A DNA stretch of 64,000 nucleotides from CAZCDS01 sp964497585 (GTDB lineage: Bacteria > Desulfobacterota > Desulfomonilia > Desulfomonilales > Desulfomonilaceae). A program made the position numbers and the translations under genes. Below the pieces are notes generated by a model. That model saw nothing but the letters and a program-made list of their open reading frames with translations, made no database searches and was not told where the DNA came from. Below, in pieces: positions 16,804 to 26,098 of the stretch; positions within the stretch are counted from its first letter, which is position 1, and each line of letters begins with the position of its first letter. Location: assembly GCA_964497585.1 (NCBI GenBank), contig CAZCDS010000008.1:1-64000 (forward strand), in the 5' to 3' direction.

Positions 16804-17074
16804 CGGTCCTCCTCCTTGCGCATGCTTTTCCATACCGGATAGGGAGTATTTTAAGTCCTTCACCGCCCGGTGTCCAGAACCGACCGCACGAATCGTGAAA
16901 CCGGGCTGTCCAGAGAGGAGGAGAAATTCGTGTGTCGTGGCGCCAGAAAGTTGAGGAAGGGGGAAATCTTCCGAACCCGTCTTCAGACCCGTTTAGTGCC
17001 TGGCACGGCGGATCGTACGAGGGGGCAGCGGCAGGTCCTCCTTCCACTGGTAATCCATCCTCTGCTGCAAAACC

Positions 17075-17470
17075 CTATCTGACCCGGACCAGGGGATTCA
17101 TCCCAGGACCGACGCGAGGCGCAGGATAGTGTCGAGGTCGGATCTCGGCTCGCTGCGGCCTGCACGCAGGCGGTGCAACAAACACAGGGGGTGGTCCAAA
17201 CATAGTACCAGACGCGCACGGAGGGGATAGACAGAAGGGGGGCGGTTGAGCCACCGTCCGGTAATGGGGTGGTATCCGCACCGGGTAGATGGGCGCGCTA
17301 CAGAGGAAGTACCAGACCCCTTGTTCTTTGAAAGCTATGAGGGTCTCGTCCAATGGAGGGACCTGGGGACACGTAGCGGGTCCTGCGTGCACAGCTTGGC
17401 CGGTTGCCGCGATAAAAATGACAAGAAAAGACGTATAAATAGCTAGTTGCCTAGACAAGACAGACTCCAT
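17075..17470 (-). CDS. Small exported proline-rich protein
   Basis: 131 residues from the ATG at 17470. The alternative ATG at 17491 would be at or before the predicted transcription start, so the shorter form is chosen. It has a signal peptide (residues 1-29, ending VHA), then a cysteine/proline-rich mature part with PPHYRTVAQPPPFCLSPPCA and FGPPPVFVAPPACRP. It is probably periplasmic or surface-exposed. No family is recognised and no ribosome site is obvious, but the promoter upstream supports expression. Confidence 0.5.
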   Translation of the reverse strand: MESVLSRQLAIYTSFLVIFIAATGQAVHAGPATCPQVPPLDETLIAFKEQGVWYFLCSAPIYPVRIPPHYRTVAQPPPFCLSPPCASGTMFGPPPVFVAPPACRPQRAEIRPRHYPAPRVGPGMNPLVRVR

Positions 17471-17497
17471 ATACGCAAATACGTACAACATGATGCT

Positions 17498-17526
17498 ATT
17501 ATAATGAATTTATGTCAAATTTGCAA
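17498..17526 (-). promoter_or_regulatory. Predicted sigma70 promoter for the exported proline-rich protein
   Basis: On the minus strand, TTGCAA (17521-17526) is separated by 17 bases from a perfect TATAAT (17498-17503). Transcription would start near 17491, giving a leader of about 20 bases to the ATG at 17470. Confidence 0.5.
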
Positions 17527-18017
17527 TCGCTAAGCGTTCTCAGGCCTCACGCCTCGGTGAGATGGCGCGTGTGCCCACGGCAACCTCGTCACTACGAGGA
17601 GCGAAAGCACGAAGCTATGTCAGTCCCCGCCGTCTTGGAGATCGCTTCACTGAACTCGAAATGGTAGCTTGCCCGGGACTTCTTTTCTCACAACTGAACG
17701 GTTTCTATCAGCCGTGGGTTGTCGCGCGCAACGACTATTGTGAACGACGCTGTCCGGGCGGTCAAAGACTTCTGATGCCTCCGGAGATTCCGCCTGCCCG
17801 GCGGACGCAGTCCTTCAGACCATTTTTTTGCTTTTTCGCCGCGTTGGACGTGATACTATGACACCGGGGAATGATAATCGCTTCGAAGGGTCGGCACAGA
17901 GGAGGCGCCATACCGACGTCCACGGGGAGCAGATGGGGACGACGCTTCCGCGCGCCGAAAGAATGGCGGTTCCGCTCTGCAAGCCAGCCATATTCGACGC
18001 TCCGTTCGGAGGACGAT
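17527..18017. other. Intergenic stretch, no gene supported
   Basis: 491 bases between divergent small-protein genes. Overlapping frames on both strands give arginine-rich translations without ribosome sites. Nothing else was seen apart from the CGGAGGA ribosome site at 18007-18013 for the next gene. Confidence 0.4.
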
Positions 18018-18377
18018 ATGACACGGGGGATTACCCTGGTCGCTGAGGCAGGGGTGATTCTTCTTTTATTTGTTACCCTTGCCCCGGCATCTCATGCCTT
18101 TCGATCTGCCTACGAACGGGATCGCGATTTACGCGGGTGCCCCCGATCCATGCAGGCAGCGAAGAATCTCGCGTCAATGGACGCACAAAGCTTTCGTAAG
18201 ATGTATTCAGAGGGGACGTGGCCCGGTTTTCTTCACGTGTACAGGCACCGCATCCGCAGGTGTCCGTCCTTCATCAGGCGTGCCTATATGAAGAGAGCCC
18301 GCGAGCTTCTCGTGCCGGATGCGAAACCCGAATATACGCGAATTCGAAGTATCAAGAGCGGGAGTCAGGGGTTGTGA
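18018..18377 (+). CDS. Small exported basic protein
   Basis: 119 residues from the ATG at 18018, preceded by CGGAGGA. It has a signal peptide (about residues 1-28, ending SHAF), then a basic helical body with LRGCPRSMQAAKNLAS and a second cysteine in HRIRRCPSFIRRAY. The two cysteines may form a disulfide in the periplasm. No known family is recognised. It is followed after 124 bases by a lipoprotein-like gene on the same strand. Confidence 0.6.
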   Translation: MTRGITLVAEAGVILLLFVTLAPASHAFRSAYERDRDLRGCPRSMQAAKNLASMDAQSFRKMYSEGTWPGFLHVYRHRIRRCPSFIRRAYMKRARELLVPDAKPEYTRIRSIKSGSQGL

Positions 18378-18501
18378 ACATCTCGCGCTGTGCAGACGCG
18401 GTGGGCCGCAGGAACGATGAGGGATATAGTCCCTTGATTGATCGTGGTTTTGAATTACTGCTTCTGAACTGCAATTCCGCTCACTCAAACGGGGAAAACG
18501 G

Positions 18502-19182
18502 ATGCGAATGAGCGAGAGCCCAGATTTTTCGACCGCAGCTTCAGAGGTGAGGGGACGTTCCGTCTCTTGTCCCGGACGCGACTGGTCGCCAGACGCGTGG
18601 TTCGTCCAAAGCTGGTGTAGGGCGCTCTTGGTGCCGATCCTGGCATTGGCACTAACTGCCGGTGTTTCCTGTACGCTCGGCCCCCGCCGCGTGAGTGCGC
18701 CGAACCGGCAGGCGCAGGCCCCGCGCCCTGGCCCCGGAGAAAAGGCGACCGGTCTCATCAAGCCCATGATCCCCCCGGAGAGGTCCGATGCGCGAGAGGA
18801 CTCTTCTGCGCAAGACTACGGGTCGCACCCCACCAAAGAAAGAATCGGAGGTTCCGCAAAATCCGGCAGCCCTGAGGCGAGGAAGCGCTGGGAAGACGAA
18901 AAGGTGAAGCGAGCTGCAGTGAGCATGGCCAAGAGCTTCCCGCGCGCGCGAAAGGTCAAAGTGTGTTACGCGGTTGACGATGACGAATGGTGGGTCACCA
19001 TATACGACGACTTGGGCTCGTCAATCGATCTCAAGCAGTACGTCTGGGACCGCGAAAAGGAAGCGCTCGAACCGTTTCTCGTACTCAAGCGTATCCCAAG
19101 GAGCAGAATGGAAAAGCACGCGGGAGAGAAACGGCCCGGACAAGCTTGCGAAGTAATCGATATTCCCGCGCGAAGACGATAG
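18502..19182 (+). CDS. Predicted lipoprotein-like hypothetical protein
   Basis: 226 residues from the ATG at 18502 (another ATG two codons on), preceded by GGGGAAAACGG. A hydrophobic stretch (ALLVPILALALTAGVSC, residues about 41-57) ends in a lipobox-like L-T-A-G-V-S-C, but it is preceded by about 40 residues, longer than a normal signal peptide. A proline/alanine-rich linker follows, then a compact C-terminal domain (ARKVKVCYAVDDDEWWVTIY) with a basic tail. Lipid attachment is uncertain and function unknown. Confidence 0.6.
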   Translation: MRMSESPDFSTAASEVRGRSVSCPGRDWSPDAWFVQSWCRALLVPILALALTAGVSCTLGPRRVSAPNRQAQAPRPGPGEKATGLIKPMIPPERSDAREDSSAQDYGSHPTKERIGGSAKSGSPEARKRWEDEKVKRAAVSMAKSFPRARKVKVCYAVDDDEWWVTIYDDLGSSIDLKQYVWDREKEALEPFLVLKRIPRSRMEKHAGEKRPGQACEVIDIPARRR

Positions 19183-19328
19183 TCTCGCCCCTTTCGGCGA
19201 CAAAACCCGGAAAAAGGGCCCCCGCCGGCTGTCAGACGATCAGGGGCCCATTCGCGCATCGGGTTGCAAGTGTCTGTCAACCGTCGTGAGTGAGCGGCAC
19301 GCCCTCCCCTATGACACGCTTTGAGAAT

Positions 19329-19361
19329 GGGGCCGGCCTCCGCTGGCCGGAAGACCCCCTT
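19329..19361 (+). terminator. Possible terminator after the lipoprotein-like gene
   Basis: A GC-rich hairpin: CCGGCC (19333-19338), a six-base loop, GGCCGG (19345-19350). An outer GGGG/CCCC pair (19329-19332 with 19355-19358) is followed by CTTT. It lies about 150 bases past the stop at 19182. The T-run is short, so efficiency is uncertain. Confidence 0.4.
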
Positions 19362-19458
19362 TGTACCGATCTCCCTGCATTAAACAAGCCGATGGACCAC
19401 GCCGCAGCCGATGGATACTTTAAGTAATTTGACTAACGATTTGAAATCGGGATATTTA

Positions 19459-19488
19459 TTGACTCATGATTAAAAGCTGTGATATGAT
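19459..19488 (+). promoter_or_regulatory. Predicted sigma70 promoter of the AMIN-domain gene
   Basis: TTGACT (19459-19464), 18 bases, TATGAT (19483-19488). A second TTGACT starts at 19429. The stretch 19420-19490 is notably AT-rich against its surroundings. The transcript would have a leader of about 120 bases before the ATG at 19617, in which no known riboswitch was recognised. Confidence 0.5.
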
Positions 19489-19616
19489 CGAGTCCGGAAT
19501 GGCGACTTGGTCATGACGGCCACATCGGCAACCCGGCCAAGCGTGTTCCATTAGCCCCATCCGGTGGCCGGCTCAATTGGATTGACGGTCCGACCAAGGA
19601 AGGGGGGAGGTAAGTA

Positions 19617-20393
19617 ATGATTTCCTCATCGACGAAAATCGTACTCGGCGCGCTCAGCGCGCTTCTGTTGATAACCGGTCCCGTCGTGGGTTCAGAGATC
19701 CCCTGGGGAAAGATAGACGAGGTGAAGCTGAGCCCCGACGGTCGCCGGGTCTCGATCCAGTTCGAAGGAAATGTGGAGCATCCGAGGACTCTCGTCAAGC
19801 GGAACCCTTCCAGGCTGATCATCGATTTCGAAAAAGCGGAAATGGAATCAGTGCCAACCCCGATGGTGATCGATCACAGGCCGATTCGCGAAATCCGGCT
19901 CGGCAAGCTCAAGAAGGGAATACGAGTGGTTTTGGATTTCGGTGGTTACTCGGTGCCCGATTACGGCATCAGACGTTTGGGCGACTACTACATCATCTTT
20001 CTCGGCGAGAGCAAGCTCCTGGACAAACCTTCAGCCAAGCCGGCAAACGCCGCACCGCGTCCCGCGCGTGTCGCCAAGAAACAGTCTTCCAGCTCGATAG
20101 TTCCGGCTCGCTGGGCCGCTGAACCCGCAACGTCGGGGACTCGCCTGAAAATTGGCTCGGCGAGGGTTGTCGACGGCATGATCGTTTTGCATGTGTCCGA
20201 TATGAACCGGCCGTCCCGAACCTATCGGATCAAACTGGGCGTGGATCTCGATCAGGCCGGATTCACGACAGCGGTGATCAGACCTCTCCGCAGGAAAAGC
20301 GCCGCATCAAGCATCCCAGCCAAGACTTCACCACAGGAAGCGCAGGCCTCTCAGTCTCCGATCTATCGCGGACCGCGAAAGACAGGTTCGTAG
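19617..20393 (+). CDS. AMIN-domain periplasmic protein
   Basis: 258 residues with a strong GGGGGGAGGT ribosome site. A signal peptide (residues about 1-26) is followed by an AMIN-type domain: DEVKLSPDGRRVSIQFEGN, then RLIIDFEKAEMES and the closing GDYYIIFLGES. AMIN domains localise proteins to peptidoglycan or secretins, for example in PilQ and AmiC. The linker is alanine/lysine/serine-rich. A second beta-rich part (GSARVVDGMIVLHVSDMN) may be a degenerate repeat of the same fold. No amidase or secretin domain follows, so it is probably a stand-alone envelope protein. Confidence 0.75.
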   Translation: MISSSTKIVLGALSALLLITGPVVGSEIPWGKIDEVKLSPDGRRVSIQFEGNVEHPRTLVKRNPSRLIIDFEKAEMESVPTPMVIDHRPIREIRLGKLKKGIRVVLDFGGYSVPDYGIRRLGDYYIIFLGESKLLDKPSAKPANAAPRPARVAKKQSSSSIVPARWAAEPATSGTRLKIGSARVVDGMIVLHVSDMNRPSRTYRIKLGVDLDQAGFTTAVIRPLRRKSAASSIPAKTSPQEAQASQSPIYRGPRKTGS

Positions 20394-20614
20394 AAATTCA
20401 GCGGGGAGGGTCGTTCTGCAAGAATGCCCTTCCCGTCCCCCCATTGCCGTAACCTCATACCAACTCATTGCACAGAAAACAGTAAAGGGGTATATGTTGT
20501 CGATCAAGAGTACTTTGTGCAGGGGTTACGTGTCAGCACAACGGCTGGAGGGAATCCCACAGCCCTGACAGTGAATTTCAGCCGGCGAGCTGGGATGTGT
20601 TTGAGAAACCAGCC

Positions 20615-20941
20615 ATGGATTATGAAGAGTGGGAAGACATTTGCGCGCGGTGCGGCAAGTGCTGCTACGAGAAGGTGGACCTCGGCGCCGGCGAGATCTG
20701 CTACACCGATGAGACGTGCAAATACCTGGATACCGAAACCAACCTGTGCACCGTCTACGAAAGAAGGCATGAAGTGGAACCAGACTGCATCAGCTTGACG
20801 GAACACCTCGTGCGCACCTTGCACTGGCTCCCGGAAGATTGCGCCTACGTCAAATATGTCAGATTCAAGGACACACTCGCAGCCGTTCAGGCAGCCGGGA
20901 GAACCGATCGAAGAAATCGCCGTTCCAGGAGGAAACGATAA
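20615..20941 (+). CDS. YkgJ-type cysteine-cluster protein
   Basis: 108 residues from the ATG at 20615; a GTG at 20597 is possible. The cysteine pattern (ICARCGKCCYEKVDLG, CKYLD, LCTVYERR, DCISL) is that of the YkgJ/YcgN group, which probably binds a zinc or Fe-S cluster. Its stop codon overlaps the hypB start by one base (TAATG), so the two are translationally coupled. Coupling to a nickel-handling GTPase suggests a role in metal delivery or metalloenzyme maturation, though this is inference. Confidence 0.75.
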   Translation: MDYEEWEDICARCGKCCYEKVDLGAGEICYTDETCKYLDTETNLCTVYERRHEVEPDCISLTEHLVRTLHWLPEDCAYVKYVRFKDTLAAVQAAGRTDRRNRRSRRKR

Positions 20942-21600
20942 TGGCAGTAAGGACTCTCAATGTTAAGGAAGACATACTCGGCGCAAACGATAACCTGGCG
21001 GAGAGGCTTCGCGCCCGTTTTGACCACGCCGGTCTCTTTGTCATGAACCTCATGTCCTCGCCCGGCGCGGGGAAGACTTCGATAATACTCCGGATCATCA
21101 AAGCTCTTTCCGGCGAGCATAAGATAGGCGTTATCGAGGGTGACATTGAGTCGGACGTGGATGCCCGGAAGATAGAAGCCACGGACGTGGATGTGGTGCA
21201 GATCAACACGAGAGGCGCGTGCCATCTGGATGCAAACATGATAGAAGGCGCCGCGGACGCCTTGGCCTTGGACGGAAAAGGTCTCCTGATCATCGAGAAC
21301 GTCGGGAATCTAGTCTGCCCGGCTGAATTCAAGCTCGGCGAGAACGTGAAGGTCATGATCCTGTCCATTCCGGAAGGTGACGACAAGCCGTTGAAGTACC
21401 CCTTGATGTTCGCCGAATCCCAGGCTCTGATACTAAACAAAGTTGATCTGCTTCCTTACACGGACTTCGACATGGAACGCCTGAAAAGGACGGTGCGGGC
21501 GATGAATCCCCAGGTGAAGATCTTCCCCCTTTCCGCGAAGACCGGCGAAGGCGTCGACGAGTTCACGGGATGGCTGGACCAGCAGATTCGCGCCAGGTAG
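20941..21600 (+). CDS. hypB: Hydrogenase/urease nickel incorporation GTPase HypB
   Basis: 219 residues starting in the overlap with the upstream gene, with AGGAGGAAAC as ribosome site. The GTPase motifs are G1 SSPGAGKTS, the switch region IEGDIESDVDARKIEA and the metal-binding GACHLDANMIEG, which holds the Cys-His pair of HypB. ENVGNLVCPAEF and LNKVDLLPY (guanine specificity) follow. The histidine-rich N-terminal nickel store of some HypB proteins is absent. HypB hands nickel to [NiFe] hydrogenase with HypA; no other hyp gene is in this window, which is unusual. Confidence 0.9.
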   Translation: MAVRTLNVKEDILGANDNLAERLRARFDHAGLFVMNLMSSPGAGKTSIILRIIKALSGEHKIGVIEGDIESDVDARKIEATDVDVVQINTRGACHLDANMIEGAADALALDGKGLLIIENVGNLVCPAEFKLGENVKVMILSIPEGDDKPLKYPLMFAESQALILNKVDLLPYTDFDMERLKRTVRAMNPQVKIFPLSAKTGEGVDEFTGWLDQQIRAR

Positions 21601-21659
21601 TTCACCGGCCAAGGCTCTCTCATCGCGATCGTCTGCGGGGGGCGGAAAGGACGCGTTTC

Positions 21660-22466
21660 ATGTCTCAGCATTGGCGGCAACGATTTCGGTGGGGTCCTGT
21701 TCTGGCTGTGGCCGTGGTGATGCTGGGACTGCCGTCCTGGGCCAAGGCCGAGCAATATTCGGATGCCCAGATCGACCGATTCATCAAGGACCCCCGGAAC
21801 AGCATTCTCATTGGGGGATTTCTCAAGTACGAATTGCGCCTCGTCAATGAGTATGCGACTGAACCGCTGCTCAAGCGATTTCCGTCTCTGGAGTTTTTCA
21901 TCAACCAGGCCGAGCGGGGACCGCTGAAGAATCTGTTCTTTCTCGAAGCACAGGTCGTCAGGCTGCGGGACGTGCAGAAGAACATCAATTCACCGCTCTA
22001 TTCCCTGGTATTCTCCGATAGTGAGAAGAAGAAACTCATGTCTCTCGTACCGGCCGCGGACGAAATCGTCCTGTACGGGATTCCCAAGTTTAAGAGGGAT
22101 CTGTTCAAACTCTGCGTGGCTATCCGAAGGGTCGCCGCGATCAAAGGCAAGGACCCCAGGGAACTCCTCCCGGACCGAGAATTCAGGGACGCGGTCTACC
22201 GAAAGGCGGAACCGGTTCCCAAGAAACTTGATGACGAGCTGAGTGAGCTGTCACATGGAGAGCGGGTCTGTTTTCGGGTCGGCTGGGTTCTGGAAGGTGT
22301 CCGGCTCACGCGATTATGGCTGATTTTCAACGACAATTGGCTGCCGCGGCCCGAAGCTTACAAGGCGTACAGAGTCAAACGCACCGAATACTGGGACAAG
22401 CGGATGCCCGAGATCTACAAGGGTCTTGGACCGTGGTCGTCGCAGCCCCACAGGCGAGCGGATTGA
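21660..22466 (+). CDS. Exported hypothetical protein preceding an ABC exporter
   Basis: 268 residues from the ATG at 21660, with GGAAAGGA upstream; it begins 59 bases after hypB. A signal peptide ending SWAKA (about residue 29) is followed by an all-helical body with ILIGGFLKYELRLVNEYA, LEFFINQAERGPLKNL and a C-terminal WDKRMPEIYKGL. No family is recognised. It precedes the ABC ATPase/permease pair by 72 bases on the same strand and may be its periplasmic partner, though that is inference. Confidence 0.6.
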   Translation: MSQHWRQRFRWGPVLAVAVVMLGLPSWAKAEQYSDAQIDRFIKDPRNSILIGGFLKYELRLVNEYATEPLLKRFPSLEFFINQAERGPLKNLFFLEAQVVRLRDVQKNINSPLYSLVFSDSEKKKLMSLVPAADEIVLYGIPKFKRDLFKLCVAIRRVAAIKGKDPRELLPDREFRDAVYRKAEPVPKKLDDELSELSHGERVCFRVGWVLEGVRLTRLWLIFNDNWLPRPEAYKAYRVKRTEYWDKRMPEIYKGLGPWSSQPHRRAD

Positions 22467-22538
22467 CGGCCCGCCCATCGCGCTCCTCTTAACGGTTCCG
22501 GAATTCCAGGTACGGTTCAATGGTGGCTAGGCTTGAAA

Positions 22539-23249
22539 ATGGCGCCCCTTCTGCGTTTCGAAAAGGTGAGTAAATGCTATTCGGCCGGAGAGGTGAACCG
22601 GATCTTTCCACTGAAAGACGTGGATCTCGAAATTAATGCCGGAGAGCGACTGATCCTGTTAGGCAAGAGTGGCTCAGGGAAAACCACCTTTCTCAATCTG
22701 GCCGGAGGAGTGGATCTGCCGACCGCCGGTCGGATCTTCTTTCAGGGTAAGGACCTTTCTTTCCTATCTCCTGCGGATCTGGCGCGATACCGTCGACGGG
22801 AGGTGGGATTCGTCTTCCAGTCCTTCAATCTCTTCCCGACCCTCACCGCGGGGGAAAACGTGATGCTGCCCCTGGATCTCCTCGGCTTTTCCGATGAGAA
22901 GAAGGCTCGGGATATCCTGGCATCGGTCGGACTGGAAGACGGATGGAACAAATTTCCGGAGCAGCTTTCCGGAGGAGAGCAACAGCGCGTCGCGATAGCC
23001 CGAGCCTTGGTAAAAGAACCGAGGCTCCTTCTCGCGGACGAACCGACCGGGAACCTTGACCTTGAGACGGGCAACCGTATCCTCCAAACCATCGACGAGT
23101 CGTGCAGGGCGCGCAACGCCACCCTTATCATGGCCACGCATAGTCCCGAAGCTCTTTGGCTCGCCACCCGAATCTTCAGATTGAGAGCCGGCTCCCTCAA
23201 GCAGGAATCACCTGCCGGTAGCTCCCCTTCCTTGAAAGACACCGCGTAG
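22539..23249 (+). CDS. ABC ATPase, YbbA/LolD type
   Basis: 236 residues from the ATG at 22539; a TTG two codons earlier is possible. Walker A LLGKSGSGKTTFLNLAGG, Q-loop GFVFQSFNLFPTLTAGENV, signature LSGGEQQRVAIARALV and Walker B LLLADEPTGNLD are all intact. It is followed after 159 bases by the large FtsX-type permease on the same strand, matching the YbbA-YbbP pair, whose substrate is not established; LolD, which releases lipoproteins, is the better-known relative. Confidence 0.9.
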   Translation: MAPLLRFEKVSKCYSAGEVNRIFPLKDVDLEINAGERLILLGKSGSGKTTFLNLAGGVDLPTAGRIFFQGKDLSFLSPADLARYRRREVGFVFQSFNLFPTLTAGENVMLPLDLLGFSDEKKARDILASVGLEDGWNKFPEQLSGGEQQRVAIARALVKEPRLLLADEPTGNLDLETGNRILQTIDESCRARNATLIMATHSPEALWLATRIFRLRAGSLKQESPAGSSPSLKDTA

Positions 23250-23408
23250 CATGAGGCAAGGCCGCGCGTGGAGATCGCATGTCACCAATTTGATCGCGCA
23301 TCGGCATGACGTGAGGATCGGGTCGGGACTCTTGGGGCAAGCCTCGGAGTTACGGTATTCTCGGGAATTCGTATAATAGGGCATCGGCGCGGAAGGCCTC
23401 TTTTTTCC

Positions 23409-25928
23409 ATGACTTTGCGGACAGCGTTCAGACTCAATCTTCGCTACTACCGGCGTCATCGTCTGCTCGCGTTTCTCTGTTTGTTGGGGATCTCACTTGG
23501 CGTGGGAATCGTCATAGCGGTGGAGCTTATCAACGATTCCGCGTTGTCCGCGTTCGCGTCTTCGATCGATGTACTCTCGGGCAGGGCCACCCATTCAGTG
23601 GTCTCCTCACACGGCCGGATCCCCGAAGAATCGTTCCGCGCGATATGGACAAACCCGGCTGTGAAGGCCGCTGCTCCTGTCATCGAGGTGATGGCGACCA
23701 CTGTAGAGACAGGTCCGGAGCCGATTCGATTCATCGGTCTCGATCCACTGCTCGACATGAAGTTTAGAGATCTGGCGCCAAAAGGTGCCGGCGCACGAGA
23801 GTTCACCCGATTTCTCACGAGCACCGTTCCGTGCGCGTATCTGTCACCAGACCTCATGGCACGCTTCAAGCTCAAGGCCGGCGACCTGCTGACTATTCTC
23901 ATCGCGGGCCTGGAACATAAGGTGCAGATCCTCGGCAGTCTGCCCCGGTCAGGTCTCCGGAGCCTCGGTGAGAATATTGCCGTGCTCGACATCGCCGCGG
24001 CCCAGGAAATATTCGGCCGAGTGGGATACCTTGACCGGATCGACGTTATTGTCGACGGAAGCCCTGACAAGCTGGGCAAAGAGCTGCCCCATGGACTGGA
24101 ATTGACCGATCGTTCCGAGCGGAAGTCCGCTTTGCAGGCGATGCTCCATTCTTTTCAATTGAACCTCGCCGCGATGAGCCTCCTCGCGCTGTTCGTGGGA
24201 GTCTTCCTCATCTACAATTTCTCTATGTTCTCGGTTCTCGCCCGCCGTGAGGACATGTCACTCCTCCTTACGCTCGGCTCCGATCGCAGGGAAATGGTCG
24301 GGGCCTTCCTTGCCGAATCGGTGCTTCTAGCCGCCTGCGGAAGCATTCTCGGTATCGTCTTCGGGTATTTCGTGGCCTGGTTCAGCATCGACCGCGTTTC
24401 GTCATCGATAAGCGATCTGTATTTTTATCTTCGAGTCGAGCAGGTACATCTGACGCTCCCGGTCGTGCTGAGCGGATTCGGAGTCGGCCTTGCCGCGACG
24501 CTGGTAGGAACGGCCCTGCCTGCACTAGAGGTGGCGGTGACGCCGCCCATTATGGGAATGAAGCGACGGACCATCGAAGACCGGGCTCATGGGCTCAAAG
24601 GATTGCTTATGCTCGGTGGCGCGATTTGCCTGGTCTGCGCGTTCACGGCTGCCTGGGCTTCGCGTTTCTCGGTATTGTGGGGATTCACGGCCGCATTCGG
24701 CATAACGCTGGCGTTCGCGTTGTTCACTCCGTCTTTTCTTTCGCCCTTCGCTCACTATGTCGGTATCGTTTTCAGGCGAATATTTGGTTCTCTGGAGGGT
24801 TTTCTCGGCGCACGCACGATCAGAGCCTCTCTCAGCAGGACGAGCATTGCGGTTGCCGCGCTCGCCGTGGCTCTGTCCATGACGATCGGGGTCGACAGCA
24901 TGATCTACAGCTTCAGACAATCGGTGGTAAAGTGGCTGGAAGGGACTCTGTACGGCGATCTCTATATAGCACCGGGGACAACAAAATGGGCACATCCTCT
25001 GCCCGCCGCCCTCATCGAGTACCTGCAGTCCATGCCGGAAGTGGAAGCGGTTGAGCGATATTCCACCCACAGTGTTACGGTCAACGGCAAGCCCGCGCAG
25101 CTTCGAATTGTTGATGGAAAGGTGCTGAAGGATCACTCGAGCTTTCATTTTCTCAAGGGTAAGGAGCAGGCGTGGCAACGGCTCATGAAGGGAGGCGTCT
25201 TTGTGTCCGAGTCACTCCGGTACCATCTGGGGGTCGACAAAGGAGACAGGGCGTTTCTCAGCACGCCTCTGGGCAATCGGGCATTCCCCGTGGTCGCCGT
25301 CACGCGCGACTATTCGACTGACCAAGGGGCCGTGCACATGGATCGGGCCGTGTACGAAGGCATATGGAAGGACGCGCAGATCCAGTCCGTAGCTCTTTTC
25401 CTCAAACCGGGCACATCTCGGCACCAGGTCCGTCGATCCATCGTCAGCAGGTACCCTGCGTTGGACCGTAACATCGTCTCCAATTCCAAGATGAAACAGG
25501 ACATCCTGGCTATCTTCGATAAGACGTTCGCTCCCACTGCGACGCTCAAGGGCGTCTCGCTGCTCGTGGCTCTATTGGGCGTCGCAACAGCGCTGGCCGC
25601 GATTATCTTGGAACGAACCCGGGAGCTGTCAGTCCTGGGGTATCTCGGCCTCACCCCCCGTGAACTGGCAAAGATGAACGTCTATCAGGCCCTGGTCATG
25701 GGAGTCGCTTCCTATCTGTTGGCGGTCCTGTGTGGAGTGATTCTCACGTACGTGATCGTACATGCGATAAACTACCGGTCATTCGGTTGGTCCATTGACA
25801 TCTTCTTCAGTCAATGGTTGTTCGTGAAAACGCTTCTGCTGACCATAGGAGCCTGCCTGGCGTCTTCGATCTATCCCGGCTTACAAGTGCTCCGATCGTC
25901 GAGATCCCTGGCATTGGAAGAAGAATGA
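23409..25928 (+). CDS. FtsX-type ABC permease, YbbP-like
   Basis: 839 residues, near the length of E. coli YbbP. A first membrane helix (LLAFLCLLGISLGVGIVIAV) is followed by a large periplasmic part, then FtsX-like helices (LAAMSLLALFVGVFLIYNF, SILGIVFGYFVAWFSI). A second half repeats the plan, ending with helices at SLLVALLGVATALAAIILER, ALVMGVASYLLAVLCGVILT and LLLTIGACLASSIY. Two MacB-type periplasmic domains and a duplicated FtsX unit fit YbbP/lipoprotein-release permeases. It presumably pairs with the ATPase just upstream. The substrate is unknown. Confidence 0.9.
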   Translation: MTLRTAFRLNLRYYRRHRLLAFLCLLGISLGVGIVIAVELINDSALSAFASSIDVLSGRATHSVVSSHGRIPEESFRAIWTNPAVKAAAPVIEVMATTVETGPEPIRFIGLDPLLDMKFRDLAPKGAGAREFTRFLTSTVPCAYLSPDLMARFKLKAGDLLTILIAGLEHKVQILGSLPRSGLRSLGENIAVLDIAAAQEIFGRVGYLDRIDVIVDGSPDKLGKELPHGLELTDRSERKSALQAMLHSFQLNLAAMSLLALFVGVFLIYNFSMFSVLARREDMSLLLTLGSDRREMVGAFLAESVLLAACGSILGIVFGYFVAWFSIDRVSSSISDLYFYLRVEQVHLTLPVVLSGFGVGLAATLVGTALPALEVAVTPPIMGMKRRTIEDRAHGLKGLLMLGGAICLVCAFTAAWASRFSVLWGFTAAFGITLAFALFTPSFLSPFAHYVGIVFRRIFGSLEGFLGARTIRASLSRTSIAVAALAVALSMTIGVDSMIYSFRQSVVKWLEGTLYGDLYIAPGTTKWAHPLPAALIEYLQSMPEVEAVERYSTHSVTVNGKPAQLRIVDGKVLKDHSSFHFLKGKEQAWQRLMKGGVFVSESLRYHLGVDKGDRAFLSTPLGNRAFPVVAVTRDYSTDQGAVHMDRAVYEGIWKDAQIQSVALFLKPGTSRHQVRRSIVSRYPALDRNIVSNSKMKQDILAIFDKTFAPTATLKGVSLLVALLGVATALAAIILERTRELSVLGYLGLTPRELAKMNVYQALVMGVASYLLAVLCGVILTYVIVHAINYRSFGWSIDIFFSQWLFVKTLLLTIGACLASSIYPGLQVLRSSRSLALEEE

Positions 25929-26098
25929 CACCGGGGATCGCATCAGACGACCCACGGGCGCATGCCCTTGCGCTTTCCCCGCGCCGCGGTAGGGTATAGG
26001 AAATTTCCCCTTCGACACTGGGTTCCCCAGGCACTTGATCTCCTGTGACGAATAGATTACTCTTGTCTTAAACGATTCGGCGGGAAAGGAGTGGCCTC

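Noticed and set aside
17562..17861. Plus-strand frame in a gap between small exported protein genes
   Set aside because: There is no ribosome site, the composition is biased to arginine and serine, and there is no recognisable domain.
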